Shown here piece after piece: positions 56,561-64,000 of a stretch of DNA of 64,000 nucleotides. Origin of the DNA: Lepeophtheirus salmonis (Eukaryota > Arthropoda > Copepoda > Siphonostomatoida > Caligidae). The translations under genes were made by a program, and so were the position numbers. The notes beneath the pieces were generated by a model. That model was not told the origin of the DNA, ran no database searches, and worked only from the letters and a program-made list of their open reading frames with translations. Location of the stretch: positions 6,138,001 to 6,202,000 of the forward strand of contig NC_052138.2 of the NCBI RefSeq assembly GCF_016086655.4, written 5' to 3'. Every line of letters starts with the position of its first letter. Position 1 is the stretch's first letter.

Positions 56561-57540
56561 TCATGGCTCCTACATTGTAAATACTTGTTTTGAATTTAAA
56601 AAAACTAACTTAAAACTAAGGCTCAAACTTTCACCTTCAAATTGAAACAACCGAGTTTCAATTTCCTTATTTTTTAGGTTGTTGTCAAAGATTATCGGGT
56701 TTTACCTGAACAACCCTTTCAATGTAACGTTAGATTGTCAGTTACACTCATTGCTTCTTTTCTTTTCTTTTTTTTATCGTTACAGCCTCTTAGAAGAAGA
56801 GGCACTTAAATGATTCAAAACTTTAAATAAATAGTTTTATAACATTTTTTAAAGAGCTTTTAAAGACTTAGTCCTTTCCATTTAAAAGGATTTTTATACT
56901 AAAAAATGTATTTTAGTATAAAGTTATACACTTTAGAGAGTTGAGGATTAGATGAGCTTTTATAATCTACTTGTTTTATTTCATGAATTTGTTGAAATTT
57001 GCCCATAAAAGAAAACAAGAGGGGGCAAACTTTTTATTGAAAGGGCTGCATTTGATAAAAAATGTAATTCTAAAGTGCTGAGTTCAAAAAAACAAATTTT
57101 TAATGGTACTTTCATTGTAATCTTTACTAATAAAACAAAGTTTCAACGCATATATTTATAATATATGCCAAATTTGGCTTCCATAAGTCGAAAAAGATGT
57201 TCTATTTGAGCATTTCATTATTTAAGCAGACCTGAAATACAATCAATCTGAGTTTTCAGTGTTGCTATAATTTGACTAAATTCAATGGTTCTTTAGCAGA
57301 GAAGGTTGATATTTTCATGAAATTTTTTGAAAAGGTAACATTCCTTCAACTTAAGAGCCATTTAGTGAATAAAAATTAATGCCGCTTTATCATTGGCGTC
57401 AATTAGTAGGCTATACAAGTGCTAAGTCTTTTTTATCAATAAATTTATTTAATGGAGTTTTATCTAGATTGATTGGAAATTTGTTCATTTCATGTTATAA
57501 AAATATTAACTTTTTGCTCTCAGATGGTGTTTCCTTCTAT
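56561..57540. other. Spacer without recognisable gene
   Basis: The ORF at 57379-57606 (HWRQLVGYTSAKSFLSINL) overlaps the edge of the next element and is not identifiable. Otherwise no motif. Confidence 0.35.
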
Positions 57541-58330
57541 TATAGAGTTGTCCATAAAAATAGGAACACTTTGAATTTAAAAATTCAACAATATGTAACT
57601 AATTAATTAAAGAGATAATTTTAACAAATTAATACAATATATAAATGTGTGACTGAGATCTCTTAATTATTAATGTAGTCACATTTAGTGGCAATGATGG
57701 CTTATAGGCAGCGGCAGAAGCCCTAGCAACCGCTGTGGATGTAGTCCTCTGTCATGGCATTCCAGTGATGGCTGACAGTAGCTTTTAGGGTCTTGGTGCT
57801 TAGAAGACAGATACTAAAGGCCTTCCCTCGACTATAACAAAAAGTTTTGTCGAAGGAGTTGGCATTCAGGCTAGGGGGGGACAAAATTGTCAAAAGAACT
57901 CAAAAGAGTCTTATAACGGAAGAGATGGATTAATTTTTTTTTTGTTTTGATGTCAAAAGTTGCCTCTTTACCCTCACTAGGCTCTTTCCAAAAAGTTTTT
58001 TTATAGCTCTCTGGGCAGTTTGGTGTGAAACCCCGAGATATATTGCATGCGCCGTCATGGACTTGAGGGGATTGGCCTGACCTGTTTTATTGAACTCCGC
58101 CAGCTCTATATTGGCCTTTTTGATCCAGCCCTTCTTCCTTTTCTAGTTCTGTAGACACCCATGTGTGACATTTTCTTGACTTGTACGTAAGCTAGAAAGC
58201 TCTGGTTTGTCTTGTATTGTAACTAATTGTTCTTACTTTAATATATTGAAATATGAATTAATTTAAATCACATTTACTTTCATTAATGATTGAATTAGTA
58301 ACTGCTCAGATTTCAATGGACCATCCTGTA
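57541..58330 (-). mobile_element. Internally deleted Tc1-like element with TIRs
   Basis: The left end tatagagttgtccataaaaa (57541) is an inverse match to the right end 'tggaccatcctgta' (58317-58330), with TA at both tips. The match is good for about 16 bp and patchy further in. On the minus strand, 58140 downward reads a helix-turn-helix (IELAEFNKTGQANPLKS, MTAHAIYLGVSHQTAQRAIK) and KSLVRVKRQLLT. It then jumps near 57960-57790 to the C-terminal tail (KATVSHHWNAMTEDYIHSGC, then AIIATKCDYINN) ending near 57665. The catalytic domain is missing. Frameshifts make it non-functional. Confidence 0.8.
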
Positions 58331-59255
58331 TTATGCAATTTATTACGTCAGGGAAAACGTACTCAGGAGAAGAAGATTTAAGGAAAATGGGAGGAAAAAA
58401 AGAATAGGGAATAGTGATTTAAGTAAAGAATAATGGATCCGGAATCATGAGTCTATTTCGAAGGTAATCATTGACTAATGGCACCTTACTCATAATCGTA
58501 ATCTTTGTGGAGGCTTGAAGAATGGTATGAAACTTTATCGATAGGAAGAAATGGATGTTTTAACATTAAAGACTAAAACTAAAGTTTGAATCTATATCAT
58601 ACAAAACAAAAAAGGTATTGAATATGTCATTAATTAAAATCTCTAAGAGGCGTAAAAGGAGAAACTTCATACTGCTCATATGTAAAATACTTCATAGAAG
58701 CTTTTTGCAGGCCAACATGCGATCCACTGATTGTAATTTCCCTCTCTTGATGTAAAGTTTAAGGCCAGTTAAAAATACCAATTTTGCAACTTATTTGCTA
58801 TTTTTTAAATTTGTATTTATGTATATTGATACATTTTCATTCTTTGATTATTGAGTCTCCTATGATTTTTTTCCTCAAAAAATAATGAAACAAGACACAA
58901 AATCAGTTTGTAAATAAAAAATATGTCAAGAAAACATTATAACATCTAAGAACTTCCAGTGCCACATTGAAATGATTAGCCAGCGGTAAATCTGTTTAAA
59001 TCTTAAGTATGCATAAGAAATTCAACAGGAGAAAGGGATAAAATTTGCATAAATAAATATTAATCAAATTAAATATGTCGTCATGGATTTAATATCATTT
59101 GAACTCATTTATTTTGTCAGATGAAGGCTATGGTCATTTTTTTAAACTTTTATGCTATTTTTCATAGATAATAAGGACTTGTTCACGGGTTAAAAAGTTT
59201 TAAAATTTGTTTTGTGAACCAATAATTATAATTACACGAATGATATCTAAATCAT
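58331..59255. other. Spacer without recognisable gene
   Basis: A+T-rich. No motif found. Confidence 0.45.
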
Positions 59256-59470
59256 CTATACTAAAAAAACAAATTTTGTCTGTGGATGACTTATTTTTGA
59301 GTGTAGAACTCATATTTTAAAACTGCATGACTAATAGATCCGAGAAATAATAATGTACAAACAACCATGTGTACCTAAAGCTGAGCATGTCAAATTAAAA
59401 AAAAAAGATAATTTATACTAAGCTATTAAAGCAAAGTGTGTCTGTTGTCGACGCCTAATTGCTCCAAAGC
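59256..59470 (+). repeat. Helitron-like 5' end fragments
   Basis: 'catctatactaaaaaaacaa' + attttgtctgtgg near 59256 and a second start-like word, 'aagcaaagtgtgtctgttgt', near 59430. Both resemble the 5' end of the element at 54131. No internal units or 3' end were found. Confidence 0.45.
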
Positions 59471-59839
59471 AATGTCTGGTAGAACCATCAGTTCTAGAAA
59501 AAAATCACATGTTATTTTAGTGTGTTTTTATTATGCTCACCATTTCTCTTATAATCCAATCACTTATTCATTGTTTTTCCCGTAATAAATATCAATTGAA
59601 CCATTGATACATTTGCAATCATTAAATATAATTTTATCAAGATCCATATACAGTCAGTGACGATAAATTTAAGATATGACAACGTTCAGTACAGTTGCAA
59701 CAAACATTGAAATTTTCTTTGAATTGCTTATTATTTTACATAATTACCCTTTCCATTTAGACATGAAGAGTTCTATGTGAGTTCTTTTATAAAATGAGTG
59801 ATCAAAATCGGGTTTATTTTTCAGGTGGCCCGTATTTTT
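59471..59839. other. Spacer without recognisable gene
   Basis: No motif found. Confidence 0.4.
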
Positions 59840-60200
59840 GGAATTGGTAATCTGAAAAAAGAACTTTCTATTCCCATACTGTTGTCATGAGTACTTTCTT
59901 CTTTACAATATTTAATTATGTTCAAAACCTCATTGAACATTTGTGTGTGCTCATAAAAGACGGAACGTAACCTTGAGGATTTGTTGTGGAGTTATAATTG
60001 TAAGTCATTCTTGGTCGACATAGGAGTAGTTCTTATCAGGGCTCTTATATATTTCCTTCTGATTGTAGCTGATCCAATGAAACATCATGACATCTAAGCT
60101 GCTTTCTTCCAAAACAATCTTCAAATTGGTAGGGTTACCATATTGATTTTCGATTTTATTTAACAGCCCAAAATAAATTTGATTTTCATCACTATCTAAA
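59840..60200 (-). repeat. Family A repeat, near-complete copy
   Basis: The longest minus-oriented copy. Reading plus: 'ggaattggtaatctgaaaaa', 'gaacatttgtgtgtgctcat', 'aaaagacggaacgtaacctt', 'gaggatttgttgtggagtta', 'taattgtaagtcattcttgg', 'gtagctgatccaatgaaaca', 'tcatgacatctaagctgctt', 'ggtagggttaccatattgat' and 'cagcccaaaataaatttgat', ending 'ttttcatcac'. It defines the distal end better than other copies. The 69-codon ORF across it is a by-product. Confidence 0.85.
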
Positions 60201-60829
60201 ATACAGATTCGCAATTTTTAATTTATATATTTGTATTTTATAATAGTTTAAAAGTTAATCCTTCAACAACAGGAAAACTCGGGATATTTATTCATATAAA
60301 AAAATTATTTTTGCTATTTTTTGTAATTTCTAATTCGATATTTTCTAACTGTGACAACTTTCCTTGACTTTCGTTGAGCTAGGGAGGGCTGCTGAGTAGG
60401 AGTCAGAGCCTTTTTTGGTGGTGTTGAAAATGTTTTACCAATTTTGACTTCAACTACGAAAGTTATTATAATTTATGGAAATATATCCTATTTATAATCG
60501 AAAACTTAAATTGAGTATTTGTCAAGTTATTCTTTTTATATATTATTATAAATTATAGTTAGTAAGTATTATTAATTTATAAAACTTGAAATTTAAAACT
60601 AATTTGTAACCAGAAAAATATCAGGCTTGAGCACTGACTCTCCTATAACGTTGCTTTCTCTTGCATGATACGTTGTTCGTCAGTCTATGAGTATTTCCCG
60701 TCTTGTTCAATGATAATATGCCATATATAGAATATAAACAATACATATGTATCAAATATCATTTTATAGCCAAATGTCCTAACTGGTTCTTCTGCAAAAT
60801 GTCATCCGGATAAATGTTTTCCACCCAAA
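60201..60829. other. Spacer with a short gactc-type repeat
   Basis: 'gagtaggagtcagagccttt' at about 60396-60415 is the inverse of the repeat at 38.94-39.0 kb. The remainder is A+T-rich with no motif. Confidence 0.45.
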
Positions 60830-61075
60830 ATTCAACTCCCGCATTTTTATGTATTAAAAAAATTACACAATTCCTATGGAAGCACAAATTATGTGAACAA
60901 TATTAGCTTTTGACTTCCTAATAACTTGGTTTTATTCATTAGAATTTTAAATCGTCTAATCCTTCATTAAAAGATGCAATGGAGCATAATCCCATTAGGA
61001 AGGAGAGGACTGAATATAAATTATAATGATTATCTCATAAAAAGTTATTTTTATTATCTTGCAAAATGACAGCAT
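60830..61075 (+). pseudogene. Possible LINE reverse-transcriptase tail
   Basis: Plus-strand frames read 'ITQFLWKHKLCE' near 60870 and, about 100 bases later, 'IIPLGRRGLNINYNDYLI' followed by KSYFYYLAK and a stop at 61069. The pairing of a F-W-x-x-K element with a downstream P-x-x-x-GGLN-type block is typical of the segment after RT in many non-LTR retrotransposons. The second G of GGL is replaced here, and the frames differ, so it is degraded. Identification is tentative. Confidence 0.4.
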
Positions 61076-61460
61076 TTACTCTAATCATTTTTAAATTAAG
61101 CAAAAACATTTCCTCTTTTCAAAATATTTCATTAGTTTAAATAATACTTCGTTGTGTAATGGGAACAGTATAAATGTGAGTCATCATAGTTCTGGAAATT
61201 CTTTAAAAAACTCTTGCCCTATAATAAGATGTTCAAAAATTGTGTCATTTTATTTACTTTTTTAACTTATAAATAGCTTACAAGTGCGTTGAGTACTAGA
61301 GAAAAAGAGAACGCACCAAAGTAGTGGATATACAAACTCAAGGGACATTTGAATCTATATATATTTTTTAATAAATAACTCTTGAATTAATATAGTTTCA
61401 AGTACATATATTGGTTGATTGGCTCACACAATTTCCTTTGCAAGTGTCAAGTTAATAATG
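61076..61460. other. Spacer without recognisable gene
   Basis: No motif found. Confidence 0.4.
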
Positions 61461-61600
61461 AAACAATGTAGCTCAATGAAGATTGTGCTCAGAAAAAATT
61501 ATACTCTTTAACACAATTTGCATAGGTGTGCGTCCCGGTTATACCTAAAGAAGGAAATATAATTTAACTAGCTATCTATGCCAACACATTGGAACGCACT
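61461..61600 (+). repeat. tRNA-derived SINE copy
   Basis: Head with box A-like 'gtagctcaatgaagattgtg' (61469) and box B-like 'ataggtgtgcgtcccgg' (about 61522-61538), then 'ttatacctaaagaaggaaat'. Same order as the copies at 22.7 and 28.95 kb. The common tail word 'cagatggagtaaatgtaa' is not adjacent here, but one copy sits alone near 62293. Confidence 0.65.
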
Positions 61601-61679
61601 CTTGGGAAACAAGGGCACTTAGGCGCCTGATTTTTATTTTGTAAGATAGTTAGTTAAAACTTGCACCAGTTGGAAAAGT

Positions 61680-61928
61680 TTAATTAATTGACGCACTATT
61701 TGTGCCAAATATTTGGAATAGGCCTTCCTTGGGATCTGCAATAGGAGCGACAATATAACAATTACGTCCAACTCTGGGAGTCAGTGAAATGTTCACTCCT
61801 AAGGTTGGGAGGGAATTTGAGGCATATAAAGGACTTGGCTCCCTGCCACACCTAAAAAAAGTCCCAAATAGCTCCAAGACAATTTCGACGACTTGATCTT
61901 GCTGGAATTTTGAAAAGGGCTGGAACAA
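61680..61928 (-). CDS. Hypothetical 82-codon ORF, unknown
   Basis: The minus-strand ORF is less A+T-rich than the surroundings and of mixed composition: FSKFQQDQVVEIVLELFG, PTLGVNISLTPRVGRNCY and VAPIADPKEGLFQIFGTN. No family recognised. It may be a fragment of a mobile-element protein or an exon. Confidence 0.3.
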   Translation of the reverse strand: MFQPFSKFQQDQVVEIVLELFGTFFRCGREPSPLYASNSLPTLGVNISLTPRVGRNCYIVAPIADPKEGLFQIFGTNSASIN

Positions 61929-62719
61929 GGTTAATAGAAATACGAGGTTAGATCATCATTTAATCGGGCTTGCTATAATTTTTGATCTGATGTACTGTAT
62001 CGATTGCTGGGCAAGACAGGCAGATTTTGACAAAACATGCAACCACTTATCTACGATGATGTCAATATTAAAAGCGTGGGGGAAGTCAAACATCAGTCGT
62101 ACACTTGTTATGTTATAACCTTATATTTTTATTAACTTTGGGCTGGATGTGATTTTATGGAATATAATAAATCAGAATTAATCAAGCTTTCAGAACCTGT
62201 TTTTTTTTTTGATAAAGTTGGTAAGAAAATTGCATTTGAAAAAAAAATCTTGCGTACCCTGTATTTATATGAACATCAAAAACTATTTATAGGTCAGATG
62301 GAGTAAATGTAACATTACTTGCGCCTCTGTTTAAAATGCAATACTTCTTTTAATGTCATGCCCTACTTGTTATATTTTTATGTTTAATCCTTCTAACTTA
62401 TTGTAAACAATTGTCTAAAGAAACTATTGGATTCATAGACGAGGTGTTAAAGGCTTTTTTGATAAGTTTATTATGATCAAGTATACGGACAGGCTTTCTT
62501 TTATATCTTTATAATTTAGTTAAGATATGGTATAGATAGAAACATTGTTATTATTTTTGAAATTGATGAAAATAGATCAATAATCAAAACAAGAGAGGCA
62601 TGCGTGGGTTCCTATATGTTATCTTCGAATTATTGTACTGTGTTGTTTTACGCGTAGCTTTCTCATATCCAACAGAATCTGTAAAAAAAAAAAAGCAAGC
62701 AAAGTTAACCGAGAAGTAT
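61929..62719. other. Spacer without recognisable gene
   Basis: G/C-richer pieces near 61950-62100 gave no identifiable protein. The rest is A+T-rich. Confidence 0.35.
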
Positions 62720-63120
62720 GAGTGTCACATAATCAAGAACAAAGAGTAGAGGAGAGCTGATATTTTTGAGCCTTTCCGCATGAAGAACATAACCATCAAC
62801 CACTCTACTGTGTACCAGGTGACCGCAAGAGTCTCACCAAAAGCTTCCACAAGGTCCGTATCTAGGCCAAGGGAAATGTTTGAGGCAGTTGAAGGAACGA
62901 TTTAATGCAAATTAAATAAGTTGACCGTCTATAGCCTTGTTTGTGAATTTGACAGAAGCCAGAGCAACATGCACTGCTTGGTGAAGCAAGACTTATACAT
63001 TAATTTCTACAAGATAACTCTTCTTCATGGTTTGAAGCCTTTGAACCGTATAAAGTGTGTAGAACGTTGCAAAGTCCTCTTAAAAAGCTTGAAAAGCAAG
63101 ACCCTTGGCTACTCATAGGC
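62720..63120 (+). pseudogene. Tc1-like transposase N-terminal/central fragment
   Basis: Plus-strand reading starts with a helix-turn-helix (MKNITINHSTVYQVTARV), then 'ASTRSVSRPREMFEAVEG', the linker before the second DNA-binding region. The open frame 62921-63118 then reads DRSQSNMHCLVKQDLYINFY, GLKPLNRIKCVERCKVLL and 'KSLKSKTLG', matching the stretch that leads to the first catalytic Asp. A stop at 62905 and the loss of everything after about 63120 show it is a relic. Confidence 0.72.
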
Positions 63121-63214
63121 CCCAACTGTTCCCTCCAGGACTTGGCATTTTTGGGCACCTCAAAGGGAAGTTTTTGGAAGTCCAATACATAATAAATATA
63201 CAATTAAAAAATGT

Positions 63215-63305
63215 TTTTTGGTAGGAAAATTTGGAAAAAAATATTCAACCCCACCCCCACCAAAAAAAAAAAAAAAAGTAAAATCCTCTTATCAGCCCTG
63301 CTTGA
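63215..63305. repeat. C-rich/A-run patch, possible capped A+T element scrap
   Basis: 'ccccacccccaccaaaaaa' with a long A-run is followed by 'aaatcctcttatcagccctg'. The reverse complement of the latter, starting CAGGGCTGATAAGAGGAT, parallels the cap at 36.25 kb (CAGGGCTGTCCGCAGGAT). Confidence 0.45.
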
Positions 63306-64000
63306 TGTTATATAAAAAGTGTGTCAAAAAAGGATTCTTATACTAATTTTTAATTGAATTGAATTAACTCGCAAAAATGCTATTGTAAATTAATTTAAAA
63401 ACACTGAGTTCAAATATAATATTCTTTTTGATTACATTAAGTATTCTTTTTGCAAAAATATTTGTATGAAATTAGAGTGATACCTTCATCAAATTTTAAT
63501 TACACGCGAAATAGTTTTGAAATGTAACTTTTATTTATTACTTTTCATTTTTGTGAAAGCTTTGGTACTTTAGAATTTAGTTATATTTTTATTTCTAAAG
63601 AGATTTCCAATAGAGACGAAATCGATTCAATGTTTCTGCTTCTCTCAACATATTTCTTTTATTGTGGTGGTTGAGTCAATTCCGTCTTGTTTAAAGTTCT
63701 ATAATTTTAAATTGAATGAAAATTTACAGCCGTATATATTTATTGACTAAACTTTATTTTTTGCCCAAATGGGCCATCATATCTAATATAAGTAATTGGT
63801 AATATGGATTGGAGCCCTGTAATCATAATTAATATTATCTTTCATTTGGACTAGATTATGATGACAACTCAATGTGAGTCATAATATTTCATGAATGCAC
63901 ATAGTCTACTTGACATGAAACTCGATATATCACATTTTCAATTGATATGAAATAATACTATAAAGTAGATCGTAAATAAAATTAGTAAGTGAATTATAAA
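63306..64000. other. Spacer without recognisable gene
   Basis: A+T-rich to the end of the window. No motif found. Confidence 0.45.

Overview
The window is strongly A+T-rich, gene-poor eukaryotic DNA built mostly from decayed transposable elements. The longest uninterrupted reading frame is 152 codons, and part of that is a shadow frame inside a dead transposon. I see no intact host gene, no rRNA and no convincing functional tRNA gene. The Tc1/mariner load, a Ty3/gypsy relic, non-LTR tails, a tRNA-derived SINE and Helitron-like termini fit an arthropod. A parasitic copepod (sea louse) is my best guess, but that is inference only.

Layout. 1-4 kb: A+T-rich spacer with a 122-bp tandem array and an inverted-repeat pair. 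4.2-7.07 kb: a 2.86-kb DNA transposon with about 230-bp terminal inverted repeats and a broken ORF, next to copies of a dispersed repeat called 'family A' here. 10.0-10.7 kb: a Tc1/mariner transposase relic. 11.5-15.8 kb: several protein-like frames of unknown identity, one pair lying between 112-bp direct repeats. 19.4-21.5 kb: a minus-strand gypsy pol relic, then a plus-strand non-LTR C-terminus. 22.6-31 kb: a mariner-type element containing a SINE, two further transposase fragments, a tRNA-like SINE head and a 630-bp foldback element. 33.9-45 kb: a Tc1 N-terminus, an internally deleted Tc1 copy with TIRs and an intact short ORF, two broken coding regions of unknown product, and A+T-rich elements with G/C-rich caps. 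46.8-64 kb: a 0.97-kb inverted-repeat element, Helitron-like repeats, a mariner C-terminus, two more internally deleted Tc1-like elements with TIRs, N-terminal transposase fragments and a possible LINE RT tail.

The pieces do not act together as a gene system. The main themes are layered insertion and decay, at least a dozen copies of family A, and three separate Tc1-like elements that kept both TIRs, the DNA-binding N-terminus and the C-terminal tail but lost the catalytic core. Boundaries of degenerate elements are approximate throughout.
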